A stretch of DNA of 64,000 nucleotides, taken from NCBI GenBank assembly GCA_014058405.1, contig CP047423.1:1178001-1242000 (forward strand), in the 5' to 3' direction. The notes under the pieces are model-generated. The model ran no database searches. It had not been told where the DNA came from and saw only the letters and a program-made list of their open reading frames with translations. Source of the stretch: Candidatus Nitrospira kreftii (lineage in GTDB: Bacteria; Nitrospirota; Nitrospiria; Nitrospirales; Nitrospiraceae). Numbering within the stretch: position 1 is the stretch's first letter; every line of letters starts with the position of its first letter. The position numbers and the translations under genes are program-made. This document shows positions 9,394-18,451 of the stretch, piece by piece.

Positions 9394-10255
9394 AAGGGGG
9401 AGCACCGGCTTGCTCGGAGCAACCGGTCTGGTTGGCGAATGCGTAGTCTCACGACTGAGTAAAGATGGCCGTTATACCATTGCGTTCTCCAGACACCCAC
9501 CTGATGGCAACACGAAAGTGGGAGTGACGTGGCTGCGGCTTCCTGCTTCTTCCCCAGACGTTCCTCCGATCAAGGATTGGCTGTGCGTCGCTCCTATCTG
9601 GGTGTTCCCTCAATATTTTGGAATGATTGAGGCCTCCGGTGCACGCCGAGTGGTGGCGCTGTCTTCAACCAGCCTTTTCGTTAAGAAAGATTCGTCCGAT
9701 CATGGGGAGCAGCACATTGCACGTGGTCTGGCCGAGGGAGAACGTGCGTTGCGTGCTTGGGCGGAAGCACGAGGGGTTGAGTGGGTCATTTTGCGTCCCA
9801 CGTTGATCTATGGACATGGGCGTGACAAGAATCTGACGGAGATTGTCCGCTTTGTTCGTCGATGGGGGGTTTTCCCGCTGTTGGGGCAGGCCGATGGCTT
9901 ACGCCAGCCTGTGCATGTAGAGGATGTTGCGATGGCATGCGTGTCCGCGCTGACTGTGCATGCTGCGGCGAACCAGACCTACAATCTCTCAGGCGGGGAG
10001 ACGTTATCATACCGGGAGATGGTCCGCCGTGTCTTTGACGTCGTTGGGAAAGTACCACATCTAGTCACGATACCGCGATGGCTGTTCAGGCTGGCAGTGG
10101 CAGCATTACGCCTGGTGCCACGGTATCGACATTGGACGGTGGAGATGGCGGAGCGCATGAACTGTGACCTAGTATTTGACCATGCCGATGCCGCGCGAGA
10201 CCTCGGCTTTGCACCACGACCCTTTCGAATTTCGCGAGAGGACTTACCAACATGA
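9386..10255 (+). CDS. NAD-dependent epimerase/dehydratase (extended SDR)
   Basis: This is a nucleotide-sugar SDR of about 289 residues. The Rossmann glycine motif is GLLGATGLVGE at the N-terminus. VVALSSTSLF is the strand before the active site, and RPTLIYGHGRD and PVHVEDVA are common SDR blocks. The classic YxxxK is not obvious, so it may be an atypical member (NmrA-like or reductase). The start is uncertain. TTG 9374 and GTG 9386 are in frame, while an ATG at 9390 that overlaps the upstream stop is out of frame. One extra G in the GGGGG run at 9394-9398 would join that ATG to the Rossmann motif. A sequencing or real frameshift at the N-terminus is therefore possible. Confidence 0.7.
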   Translation: MDERGSTGLLGATGLVGECVVSRLSKDGRYTIAFSRHPPDGNTKVGVTWLRLPASSPDVPPIKDWLCVAPIWVFPQYFGMIEASGARRVVALSSTSLFVKKDSSDHGEQHIARGLAEGERALRAWAEARGVEWVILRPTLIYGHGRDKNLTEIVRFVRRWGVFPLLGQADGLRQPVHVEDVAMACVSALTVHAAANQTYNLSGGETLSYREMVRRVFDVVGKVPHLVTIPRWLFRLAVAALRLVPRYRHWTVEMAERMNCDLVFDHADAARDLGFAPRPFRISREDLPT

Positions 10256-10422
10256 ATATTGGGTCGTGGCTGTGCGGGAAGTTGTACAGCGGGTGACGCA
10301 AAAGTCTACGGTCGATTCTGCTGCAACTCTTGATCGGTGGGTCATGTTTTTATTTTGCAATGTTTTGCCTATCGGGTATGATAGGTCTGGTGCTGACGTT
10401 TGTCTAGGTAGACCTCCTAGTC

Positions 10423-10977
10423 TTGTCAATTAAATCAAAACCACGAAGCTCAGTAAGGCAGTGGCCGTCTCGCACGGTACTCAAAGAGATCCGTCTGTTC
10501 GCGACCGATGTGGACGGAGTCCTGACCGATGCCGGTATGTACTATTCCGAGTCCGGTGATGAATGGAAAAAATTCAACACCAGAGACGGAATGGGTATCA
10601 AATTGTTGCAGAAGGCCGGGCTCGTCACGGCGATCGTCACGCAAGAGCGAACCAGGTTGGTAGCCAGACGGGCTGAAAAACTCGCCATTCCCGAGCTTCA
10701 CCAGGGAGTCATGGACAAGTTGTCGGTGATCCGAGACATGGCTGAACGACATGGGATTTCTCTGCACCAAATCGCATATATCGGGGATGACGTGAACGAC
10801 ATGGAGGCGCTGAACGCGGTGGGTTTTTCCGCCGCTCCCGCAGATGGTCTTCCTCAAGTTCGAAAGATCGTTGACTATGTTTGCCGACTAAAGGGTGGAG
10901 AGGGTGCGGTTCGAGAGCTCTCAGAAATGATCTTGCTCTCCCGCAGTGAGACCAAAGTCATTAGAAAGAGACGCTGA
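10423..10977 (+). CDS. KdsC-like HAD phosphatase (3-deoxy-D-manno-octulosonate 8-phosphate phosphatase family)
   Basis: This 184-residue HAD protein is of the C0, capless tetrameric type. FATDVDGVLTDA (27-37, with DxD nucleophile and acid) and GDDVNDMEALNAVG (121-134, motif IV) are clear. The N-terminal 20 residues are an extra basic tail. The family removes phosphate from KDO-8-P or from 9-phosphate nonulosonates. No kdsA or kdsB is next to it, so KDO is the default guess only. The start is a TTG; no better in-frame start is seen before the DVD motif. The gene is nine bases upstream of manC, probably co-transcribed. Confidence 0.8.
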   Translation: MSIKSKPRSSVRQWPSRTVLKEIRLFATDVDGVLTDAGMYYSESGDEWKKFNTRDGMGIKLLQKAGLVTAIVTQERTRLVARRAEKLAIPELHQGVMDKLSVIRDMAERHGISLHQIAYIGDDVNDMEALNAVGFSAAPADGLPQVRKIVDYVCRLKGGEGAVRELSEMILLSRSETKVIRKRR

Positions 10978-10986
10978 GAGGAAATT

Positions 10987-12438
10987 ATGGCGCGCAAGTA
11001 CTCATTGTATCCGGTGATCATGGCAGGAGGCAGTGGGACCAGATTTTGGCCGTTAAGTCGTCATCTATTTCCCAAGCAGCTCTTGCGGATCGGCGGGGAG
11101 CATACCTTGATTCAACAGACCATGCGGCGGGTCTTGGGATGCGCACCGGCTTCGAACGTCTTTATTTCGACGAATGCCGCCCAGGCGGATCTCATTCGTG
11201 CGCAGTTAGTCGATTGGAAGGAGGAGATCACAAATGGGTTCCTCCTGGAGCCGGAAGGACGAAATACCGCACCAGCCATTGCGCTTGCCGCCATTGAAGT
11301 ATTGGTACGAGATCCAGACGGTCTGATGTTGGTAGTCCCAGCCGACCATGTGGTGACCGGACAACGGGATTTTCAAGCTGCGGTTGAGTTGGCTTCAGAA
11401 TTGGCAGCCGGTGGATACTTAGTCACGTTTGGGATCAAGCCGATCCGGCCGGAAACGGGCTACGGCTATATAAAACCCAAGAGCACAGTGCTGCTCGGCA
11501 AGCGCGGAAAATTACGAGGGTACCCTGTCCAAAAATTCGTGGAGAAGCCTAATGTGGCGAAGGCCACCCAGTATCTGAAAGCGGGTCACTATTTTTGGAA
11601 CAGCGGCATGTTTGTCTGGCGTGCAGCAACAATTTTGGAAGAGATCGGTATTCACCAGCCGGCCATTCTGGCTTCGATGGAGCGGATACGGGATCTCAAG
11701 AAGGATGGTGCGACTCAACAGGTGTTGGATGATGTGTATCGCCAAATCAAGCCGGTCTCTATCGATACCGGAGTGATGGAACGGTCATCGAAGGCCGCTG
11801 TCGTACCGGTGACGTTCAAGTGGTCGGATGTCGGAAGTTGGGGCAGTTTGGATGAAGTGGCAGAAAAAAATCGAGCTGGGAATATTATGACCGGGAGAGT
11901 CATTGATCTCGAAAGTAAACAGTCGATTGTCTATGCAGATCGGCGTGTCGTTGCCACGATCGGTCTGCAAGATATGGTGGTGGTAGACACTCCAGACGCC
12001 ACGTTGGTGTGCCCAAAATCCCGCGCACAGGATGTGAAAGCGATTGTTGATATTCTCAAAAAGCAGCAGGCTCCCGAACACTTGGAACATTTGACGGTTC
12101 AAAGGCCGTGGGGCTCTTATACTGTGCTGGAGGAAGGACCGGGATTCAAAGTGAAACGTGTCACGGTCAATCCCGGCGGAAGGCTGTCGCTTCAAATGCA
12201 TCATGAGCGAAGCGAACACTGGGTTGTGATAGCCGGAACGGCACGTGTGACCAGAGACCAAGAAGTTTTTGATTTAAAGGTAGGCGAGAGTACGGGCATT
12301 CCAGTCAAAACTAAACATCGTTTGGAGAATCCTGGGCAGGAGACCGTCCATATTATCGAGGTGCAGAACGGGCCATATCTTGGCGAGGACGATATCGTGA
12401 GGTTTAAGGATGACTATGGCCGGACGGTGAAAGGCTGA
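10987..12438 (+). CDS. manC: Mannose-1-phosphate guanylyltransferase / mannose-6-phosphate isomerase
   Basis: This 483-residue type II bifunctional enzyme makes GDP-mannose. The pyrophosphorylase signature GGSGTRFWPLSRHLFPKQL spans residues 14-32. FVEKP, the sugar-phosphate site, and NSGMFVWRA follow. The C-terminal cupin isomerase domain (about 370-483) has RPWGSY, QMHHERSEHWVVIAGTA and GEDDIVRFKDDYGR, all standard. Length matches AlgA/ManC. With the phosphomannomutase that follows it completes GDP-mannose supply for the polysaccharide. Confidence 0.95.
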   Translation: MARKYSLYPVIMAGGSGTRFWPLSRHLFPKQLLRIGGEHTLIQQTMRRVLGCAPASNVFISTNAAQADLIRAQLVDWKEEITNGFLLEPEGRNTAPAIALAAIEVLVRDPDGLMLVVPADHVVTGQRDFQAAVELASELAAGGYLVTFGIKPIRPETGYGYIKPKSTVLLGKRGKLRGYPVQKFVEKPNVAKATQYLKAGHYFWNSGMFVWRAATILEEIGIHQPAILASMERIRDLKKDGATQQVLDDVYRQIKPVSIDTGVMERSSKAAVVPVTFKWSDVGSWGSLDEVAEKNRAGNIMTGRVIDLESKQSIVYADRRVVATIGLQDMVVVDTPDATLVCPKSRAQDVKAIVDILKKQQAPEHLEHLTVQRPWGSYTVLEEGPGFKVKRVTVNPGGRLSLQMHHERSEHWVVIAGTARVTRDQEVFDLKVGESTGIPVKTKHRLENPGQETVHIIEVQNGPYLGEDDIVRFKDDYGRTVKG

Positions 12439-12561
12439 GAAGTAGGCAAGTTGACAGACTGACGAGTGGATCAGGCCGACAGGCGCTCTTGGACGTGAAG
12501 TATCCAGGTGCTTGCGTGTCCTCCTGTCAGCTTATCAGCAGTCCGACATAGGTGAGGAACT

Positions 12562-13962
12562 ATGGCGTTATTCAGGGAATATGACATCCGGGGAATCGTC
12601 GGCAGCGAATTGACGGAAAACCTCGCTGAACGGTTAGGCCGAGCCTATGCCACGTATGTGAAAACGCGTGGAGTGACGAAGATCAGTCTTGGGCGGGATG
12701 GTCGGTTGAGCTCCCCGGCCCTTCACAAGGCGCTGCTCAAGGGATTGCTGGCCTGTGGTCTTGATGTCATCGACATCGGGATCTGTCCCTCTCCACTGCT
12801 CTACTTCTCCCTGTATACCCTACCGGTCGGTGGCGGCATCATGATTACAGGAAGTCACAACGCGGCAGAGTACAACGGGTTCAAGGTTTGCGTCGGCAAG
12901 ACAGCCATCCATGGAGAGGAAATTCAGGAACTTCGGCGCGTAATGGAAAAGCGCACATTTGTTTCAGGGGAGGGGCGGCTGTCGGAACACCCGATCATCC
13001 CTGATTATCTCGCCTACATTGAAAAGAGTTTTGCGCATGTCAACGCGGATCGATTGCATGTGGTGATCGATAGTGGGAACGGGGCAGCTTCTGTCGTCGC
13101 CAAACATTCGCTCGAGTTGTTAGGGTGCAAAGTAACAGGGCTTTATTGCGATCTCGATGGGCGTTTCCCGAACCATCATCCGGATCCCACCGTGGTGGAG
13201 AACTTGTCAGACCTGATCCAGGCGGTGAAGCACCATAAAGCAGATGTGGGAATTGGGTACGACGGCGATGCCGATCGAATCGGAACCATCGATGAGCAGG
13301 GCAACATACTGTGGGGTGATCGCCTTTTGGTCCTATACTCACGAGATATTCTGGCCGAGAAACCTGGCAGCACCATCATATCGGAAGTGAAGGCATCCCA
13401 AAGTCTCTACGACGATATCGCTAAGCGCGGTGGACGTGGCCTTATGTGGAAGACCGGTCATTCGCTGATTAAAGCGAAGATGAAGGAGGAGTCCGCAGTG
13501 TTGGCCGGTGAAATGTCCGGGCACATGTTTTTTGCGGATCGGTATTTCGGATATGACGATGCCGTGTATGCGTCATGCCGACTGGTTGAAATTCTGGCGA
13601 AAACCCAACAACCGCTATCCGCCTTGATCTCGGATCTTCCATCATCGGCAGTCACTCCTGAGATACGAGTGGATCTCCCTGATGCGGTCAAGTTCGACGT
13701 GATAGAGCAAGTTCAAAAGAAATTTGTGGAATGCTTGAAGACTCAACAAGGTCTCGGACCAAAGAAACTGGTCCTTCGAGACCTGATCCTGATTGACGGC
13801 GTTCGGGCGATTTTCGAGGAAGGATGGGGGCTGATTAGGGCTTCCAATACTCAGCCAGCCTTAGTCTTACGGTTTGAGGCCGTCTCTTCTGCACATCTTG
13901 ATGTCATTCAAGCACTCATTGAAGATGAGCTTATGGAGGCGAAACGAACGCTCGGGTGTTAG
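12562..13962 (+). CDS. manB: Phosphomannomutase / phosphoglucomutase
   Basis: This 466-residue alpha-D-phosphohexomutase is of the AlgC type. Marks are FREYDIRGIVG at the N-terminus, the phosphoserine loop TGSHNAAEYNGFK (96-108, Ser98), the metal loop GYDGDADRIG and GEMSGHMFF for sugar recognition. A C-terminal phosphate loop (IRASNTQPALVLRFEA) is also present. It interconverts mannose-6-P and mannose-1-P, feeding ManC. ATG 12562 follows GGTGAGGAAC. The 123-base gap before it contains imperfect TGACAG/CTGTCA repeats but no gene. The stop overlaps the next start. Confidence 0.93.
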   Translation: MALFREYDIRGIVGSELTENLAERLGRAYATYVKTRGVTKISLGRDGRLSSPALHKALLKGLLACGLDVIDIGICPSPLLYFSLYTLPVGGGIMITGSHNAAEYNGFKVCVGKTAIHGEEIQELRRVMEKRTFVSGEGRLSEHPIIPDYLAYIEKSFAHVNADRLHVVIDSGNGAASVVAKHSLELLGCKVTGLYCDLDGRFPNHHPDPTVVENLSDLIQAVKHHKADVGIGYDGDADRIGTIDEQGNILWGDRLLVLYSRDILAEKPGSTIISEVKASQSLYDDIAKRGGRGLMWKTGHSLIKAKMKEESAVLAGEMSGHMFFADRYFGYDDAVYASCRLVEILAKTQQPLSALISDLPSSAVTPEIRVDLPDAVKFDVIEQVQKKFVECLKTQQGLGPKKLVLRDLILIDGVRAIFEEGWGLIRASNTQPALVLRFEAVSSAHLDVIQALIEDELMEAKRTLGC

Positions 13963-14792
13963 CACATGCCTCTTCCCGGCCTACCTCATTTCGCGCCATT
14001 GGGCGCTTGTATCGGTATGCTGCGGCTGTAGCGGTCATCGTTCTTCTGCCCGTTTCTGCGGACCCCAGCGAATCGAAACCTTGGGGTGAAATGAAACGAC
14101 CGTTTCAGGTCGGTGAACGGCTTACCTACAAGGTTTCCTGGCTCAATATGACGGCGGTTACTGCCGTGATGGAAGTGGCACCGATACCAGCCGTCTCTGA
14201 TCATGGGGTTGCCAGGCTGATGGGAACTGCGCAGTCGACCCCGATCCTTACCAAGTTTTTCCCGGTCGATAGTCGTGTGGAGTCGGAACTAGATCTTGAT
14301 ACCCTTGCCCCGGAACATATGACGTTCCGTCGGCGTGAGGGAAAGAAGAAAGAGGACATTGAGTACACCTTTCACCAAAAAGAAGGGATGGTGACCGCGA
14401 TCCGAGGAGGCATGACCGAGTCGCTCCCTATGCCGGCTGGGACTCAGGACATTCTTTCGTGTCTGTATTACACGCGCACGGTATTGGAGCCAACGCCAGG
14501 CGCCTCTCTCAAGATGAACGTGTATCACGACAAAAAAAATCGTCCGGTTGAAGTGCGTGTGGAGGGGTTAGAGACGATTGAAGGAACATGGGGCCAGGCG
14601 GAGACGGTTCGGGTACTCGTGATTATGCCTTTTCACGGTCTCTTTATGAATCAAGGCAATATCCGCGTGTGGGTCACGACGGATGAGCGGAGAACTCCGT
14701 TACGGATGAAGGCAAAGGTCGTGCTCGGGTCGATTGTTGCGGACCTGGTGGATGGCCTGGTAGAAACCGAAACCGTAAAACACGAAGAGTAA
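13956..14792 (+). CDS. DUF3108 domain secreted protein
   Basis: This 278-residue protein has a basic, hydrophobic N-terminus (RYAAAVAVIVLLPVSA, about 20-35) that looks like a signal peptide. A DUF3108 body follows: PFQVGERLTYKVSWLNMTA, then DTLAPEHMTFRRREGKKKEDIEY-type strands. The family is periplasmic or outer-membrane-associated with no known activity. Its GTG start overlaps the manB stop by seven bases, implying translational coupling. A role in envelope or glycan biology is inference from that coupling. Confidence 0.8.
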   Translation: MLAHASSRPTSFRAIGRLYRYAAAVAVIVLLPVSADPSESKPWGEMKRPFQVGERLTYKVSWLNMTAVTAVMEVAPIPAVSDHGVARLMGTAQSTPILTKFFPVDSRVESELDLDTLAPEHMTFRRREGKKKEDIEYTFHQKEGMVTAIRGGMTESLPMPAGTQDILSCLYYTRTVLEPTPGASLKMNVYHDKKNRPVEVRVEGLETIEGTWGQAETVRVLVIMPFHGLFMNQGNIRVWVTTDERRTPLRMKAKVVLGSIVADLVDGLVETETVKHEE

Positions 14793-14802
14793 GGAGAGGG
14801 TG

Positions 14803-14831
14803 TTGTTCGCACGCACTAAACTCGCTATACT
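14803..14831 (+). promoter_or_regulatory. Sigma70-like promoter for fbp, possibly nearly leaderless
   Basis: TTGTTC at 14803-14808 and TATACT at 14826-14831 are separated by 17 bases. The fbp ATG is at 14841, only ten bases after the -10 box. Transcription would then start within a few bases of the ATG, which also lacks a ribosome site. This is inference from spacing. Confidence 0.45.
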
Positions 14832-14840
14832 GCCAGCAGC

Positions 14841-15845
14841 ATGAGAGAGTTTCCCCTTACGTTAAGCCGCTTTATCATTGAGAGTCAGTCCTCGCACCAG
14901 GGTGCCACAGGCGAATTTTCCAGTCTATTGACTCAAATCGGCCTCGTCGGCAAACTCATCTCGCAGGATCTTCGACGCGCCGGACTGATCAACATACTTG
15001 GAACGACCGGTGACACGAATGTGCAGGGTGAAACGGTCAAGAAACTGGACGCGATCGCCAACGACGATTTCGTCAAAGTCTTTCAATCCAGCGGATACGT
15101 CTGTGCCCTGGCCTCAGAAGAAATGGAGAAGCCCGTTTTCTTACCGGGGAATTGGCCACATGGTAAGTACATGCTGCTCTTCGATCCACTCGATGGTTCC
15201 TCCAATACGGACAACAATATGCCGCTCGGCGCCATCTTTTCGGTACTCAAGTATGACCGGACCGATCGGTTGCCCACGGAAGCGGAATTAATTCGTCGAG
15301 GGACCGAACAAGTTGCGGCCGGATACTTGCTGTACGGACCGAGCACGATGCTGGTGTACACTGTCGGGCAGGGCGTGTACGGGTTTACGCTCGAACCCGC
15401 TATCGGCGAGTATCTGTTGTCGCATGAGCAGATCAGGATTCCAGACAAGGGCAAAGTATACGCTACCAATGAAGGGAACTATAACAAGTGGTCAGAGGGA
15501 GCAAAGAAGTACCTCGATTCGCTGAAAGTGAGCGACAAGCCCACAGGCCGTCCCTACAGTGGCCGGTATTCGGGCTGTTTGGTAGCCGATGTACACCGTC
15601 TGTTGCTCGGAGGTGGAATCTATCTCTATCCCGGGGAAGTAGATAAACCTGAAGGCAAGCTCCGATTGCTCTACGAGGCAAGTCCGCTGGCGTTTATCGT
15701 TGAGCAGGCTGGCGGAAAAGCTTCGACGGGGACCTCAAGAATTTTGGAGGTCGAGGCCAAGAAGCTTCACCAACGCGTGCCCTTGTTTATTGGAAGCCGC
15801 TACGATGTTGAGCAGGCGGAGATGTATATTCAGGGTAGAGCCTAA
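14841..15845 (+). CDS. fbp: Fructose-1,6-bisphosphatase class I
   Basis: This 334-residue enzyme hydrolyses fructose-1,6-bisphosphate to fructose-6-phosphate, the committed gluconeogenic step. ASEEMEKP and LFDPLDGSSN (metal-binding loop) are present. GRPYSGRYSGCLVADVHRLL and the C-terminal YEASPLAFIVEQAGGKAS also match class I FBPases. No cystine regulatory loop of the chloroplast type is seen. It sits directly upstream of the class I aldolase, so the pair supplies hexose phosphate from triose phosphate. Manc and ManB just upstream draw on the same pool. Confidence 0.96.
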   Translation: MREFPLTLSRFIIESQSSHQGATGEFSSLLTQIGLVGKLISQDLRRAGLINILGTTGDTNVQGETVKKLDAIANDDFVKVFQSSGYVCALASEEMEKPVFLPGNWPHGKYMLLFDPLDGSSNTDNNMPLGAIFSVLKYDRTDRLPTEAELIRRGTEQVAAGYLLYGPSTMLVYTVGQGVYGFTLEPAIGEYLLSHEQIRIPDKGKVYATNEGNYNKWSEGAKKYLDSLKVSDKPTGRPYSGRYSGCLVADVHRLLLGGGIYLYPGEVDKPEGKLRLLYEASPLAFIVEQAGGKASTGTSRILEVEAKKLHQRVPLFIGSRYDVEQAEMYIQGRA

Positions 15846-15886
15846 GTGCTCATTTATGTGGTAATGTAATGTCGTCGGAGGAAACT

Positions 15887-16810
15887 ATGGGAGACCGGGT
15901 GCAGGAAATTCTAAGCTGGTACGACAGTGATAATGCCGGTACGAAGACTAATATCGCCCGCTTGTTGCGCTCTGGTAAGTTGGCAGGGACCGGCAGGTTG
16001 GTCATCCTGCCGGTTGATCAAGGTTTTGAGCATGGTCCGGCAAGGAGTTTCGCTCCAAACGCACCTGGCTATAATCCGCACTACCATTTCCAGCTTGCCA
16101 TTGATGCGGGATGTAATGCCTATGCGGCTCCCCTGGGATTTTTGGAGGCCGGCGCAAGCCACTTCGCCGGGCAGATTCCTCTTATCCTAAAACTGAACAA
16201 CCACGATGTACTGCATGATGAGAAGGATCCGCTCCCGTCGGTGACCGGCAGTGTCAACGATGCGCTTCGTTTGGGCTGTTCCGCCGTTGGGTTCACGATC
16301 TATCCGGGTTCTTCCCACTGCAACGCAATGTACGAGCAGCTGCGTGCAATCAGTGAAGAAGCAAAGGAGAGAGGTCTTGCCGTGGTGGTCTGGTCCTATC
16401 CACGTGGGTCGGTCTTGAGCAAAGAAGGTGAAACGGCGATTGACGTGGTGGCCTATGCAGCCCACATCGCCGCCCAACTCGGAGCTCATGTGATCAAGGT
16501 CAAGCTCCCAAGCGCCCATCTTGAACAGGCTGCGGCCAAAAAGGTCTACGAAGCCGAGAAGGTTCCTATTAAGACGCTGGCTGAGCGTGTTAAACACGTG
16601 GTTCAGAGTGCGTTCGATGGCCGCCGAATTGTGATTTTTTCGGGCGGTGCAAAAAGCGAAGATAAGAACGTATTCGACGAAGCGCGAGCCATCAGAGATG
16701 GAGGAGGATTCGGGAGCATCATTGGACGAAATTCGTTCCAACGTCCGAAGCCGGACGCGGTCAAATTTCTCCACACGATCATGGGAATTTACGCCGGCGA
16801 GATTCAGTGA
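15887..16810 (+). CDS. Fructose-bisphosphate aldolase class I (DhnA/archaeal type)
   Basis: This 307-residue aldolase is of the DhnA family. Marks are VILPVDQGFEHGP, PLILKLNNHD, VGFTIYPGS and VVWSYPRGS. HVIKVKLPS is where the Schiff-base lysine is expected, and RIVIFSGGAKS binds phosphate. ATG 15887 is preferred over ATG 15869 because GGAGG ends about six bases before it, and the protein then begins MGDRVQEIL. It works with Fbp in gluconeogenesis, using a metal-independent mechanism. Confidence 0.93.
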   Translation: MGDRVQEILSWYDSDNAGTKTNIARLLRSGKLAGTGRLVILPVDQGFEHGPARSFAPNAPGYNPHYHFQLAIDAGCNAYAAPLGFLEAGASHFAGQIPLILKLNNHDVLHDEKDPLPSVTGSVNDALRLGCSAVGFTIYPGSSHCNAMYEQLRAISEEAKERGLAVVVWSYPRGSVLSKEGETAIDVVAYAAHIAAQLGAHVIKVKLPSAHLEQAAAKKVYEAEKVPIKTLAERVKHVVQSAFDGRRIVIFSGGAKSEDKNVFDEARAIRDGGGFGSIIGRNSFQRPKPDAVKFLHTIMGIYAGEIQ

Positions 16811-16850
16811 GTTTCGTCGTGTCTGTCTTGCATGACATCGAATCGAGGCT

Positions 16851-18401
16851 ATGAATCAGGTGGATGTCGATAAAAAACCGGTGCAGAGGATCAGAAGATG
16901 GATGGTCGCTGCCACCTTGTTGACGGTGGGGATTATTATTGGCGTGGTGGTTGCTTCAGATCTTGGTTGGCTTCCTACGGGACATGCCGTGCCTGATTCA
17001 TCGTCCACTGCTCCATCTCCTCCCGTTGCCAGGCCTGTTTCAACTGCTCCCCAGCCTACGCTCGCCGGTGGCAGTCAAACATTCGTGGACATTGCAAAGT
17101 CGGTGAAGCCGGCGGTCGTCAATATCTATGCGACCAAGAGCGGGCACAGTGGTGGATCGGGCACGACGCCGTTCGATGATCCGTTGTTTCGGAAGTTTTT
17201 TGGCGACGAGTTTTTCAGGAAATTCGACCACCAGAAGGAACGAAAAGAGCGCGGCCTTGGATCCGGCGTGATCGTTGAATCGAATGGCTTGATCATCACC
17301 AACAATCACGTCGTCGGCAAAGCAGATGAAATCCGGGTCACGCTGTCGGACAAGCGTGAGTTCAAAGCGAAACTCATCGGCACCGATCCCAAAACCGATG
17401 TGGCGGTCGTGAAGATCGATGCGACAGGACTCCCCACCGTCTCATGGGCGGATTCCGACAAGCTGGAGGTCGGAGAGTTTGTCCTGGCCGTCGGCAACCC
17501 ATTCGGGTTGACACAGACCGTAACGTTGGGAATTGTCAGTGCGTTGGGGCGAGCGGCCGGCATCGCTGAGTACGAAGATTTCATCCAGACGGATGCAGCC
17601 ATCAATCCCGGCAACTCCGGCGGCGCGCTCGTCAATGTACGGGGCGAATTAGTCGGGATCAATACGGCGATATTCAGTCAGAGCGGCGGCAATATGGGGA
17701 TTGGGTTTGCGGTCCCGAGCAACATGGCTCAGTCAATCATGGGGCAGCTCGTGCAGACGGGAAAAGTTGTCCGCGGTTGGCTCGGCGTCTCAATTCAAGA
17801 GCTGACTCCTGAATTAGCATCTCAATTCGGTGTCGGAGACACAAAAGGCGTGTTGGTCAGTGATGTGATGGATGATAGTCCTGCGAAAAAGGCTGGGTTT
17901 GAACGGGCCGATGTCATCCTCGAGTATGACGGGAAATCGATGGACTCACCGACTCATCTCCGTAACGCCGTCGCCCAGACGCCGGTCGGGAAGAAGGTGA
18001 CGATCAAGTTTATTCGTGACAAAAAGACGAAAACAGTCGACCTTACCATCGTGGAGCAGCCCAAATCGATGTCCCAAATCGGTGAAGACGATGGAGGCGA
18101 ATCCGCCACCGCGACGGGCGTGCTCTCCAGTCTGGATGTTCGAGATCTGAACGAAGAGCTGGCAAATCGGTATGGGCTCAAATCGAGCGAACGCGGCGTG
18201 GTGATCGTCCGAGTCAAGCCCGGCAGTACGGCGGAAGAATTGGGTGTCCGTGAAGGAGATATTGTACTTGAGGTAAACAGGCAAGCCGTGACATCAGTGA
18301 AGGTCTTCGAACGGATTGCCGGGAAATTACCGAATGACCAAGCGGTGTTGCTCTTATTGAAACGGCAGGGTCGGACGATCTATCTTACACTCCGCCCATG
18401 A
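16851..18401 (+). CDS. degP: Do-like periplasmic serine protease HtrA/DegP
   Basis: This 516-residue protein has one N-terminal hydrophobic segment (about 18-38) that serves as anchor or signal. A Ser/Pro/Thr-rich linker follows, then a trypsin-like domain with His153 (TNNHVVG), Asp183 (TDVAVVKID) and Ser256 (NPGNSGGAL). Two PDZ domains (about 300-390 and 420-510) follow. The LA-loop region (FFGDEFFRKFDHQKERKERG) is short. It degrades or refolds misfolded envelope proteins. The gap to the aldolase is 40 bases, and to ispD 50 bases. Confidence 0.95.
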   Translation: MNQVDVDKKPVQRIRRWMVAATLLTVGIIIGVVVASDLGWLPTGHAVPDSSSTAPSPPVARPVSTAPQPTLAGGSQTFVDIAKSVKPAVVNIYATKSGHSGGSGTTPFDDPLFRKFFGDEFFRKFDHQKERKERGLGSGVIVESNGLIITNNHVVGKADEIRVTLSDKREFKAKLIGTDPKTDVAVVKIDATGLPTVSWADSDKLEVGEFVLAVGNPFGLTQTVTLGIVSALGRAAGIAEYEDFIQTDAAINPGNSGGALVNVRGELVGINTAIFSQSGGNMGIGFAVPSNMAQSIMGQLVQTGKVVRGWLGVSIQELTPELASQFGVGDTKGVLVSDVMDDSPAKKAGFERADVILEYDGKSMDSPTHLRNAVAQTPVGKKVTIKFIRDKKTKTVDLTIVEQPKSMSQIGEDDGGESATATGVLSSLDVRDLNEELANRYGLKSSERGVVIVRVKPGSTAEELGVREGDIVLEVNRQAVTSVKVFERIAGKLPNDQAVLLLLKRQGRTIYLTLRP

Positions 18402-18451
18402 TGCGTGTACGAGGCAGTAAGGGGAAGAGTCATGACGTCTAGATTCAATCC

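Noticed and set aside
12452-12529. TGACAG/CTGTCA inverted repeat before manB
   Set aside because: Arms of only six bases with a 66-base loop; not distinguishable from chance, though a related-looking spacer lies before ispF.
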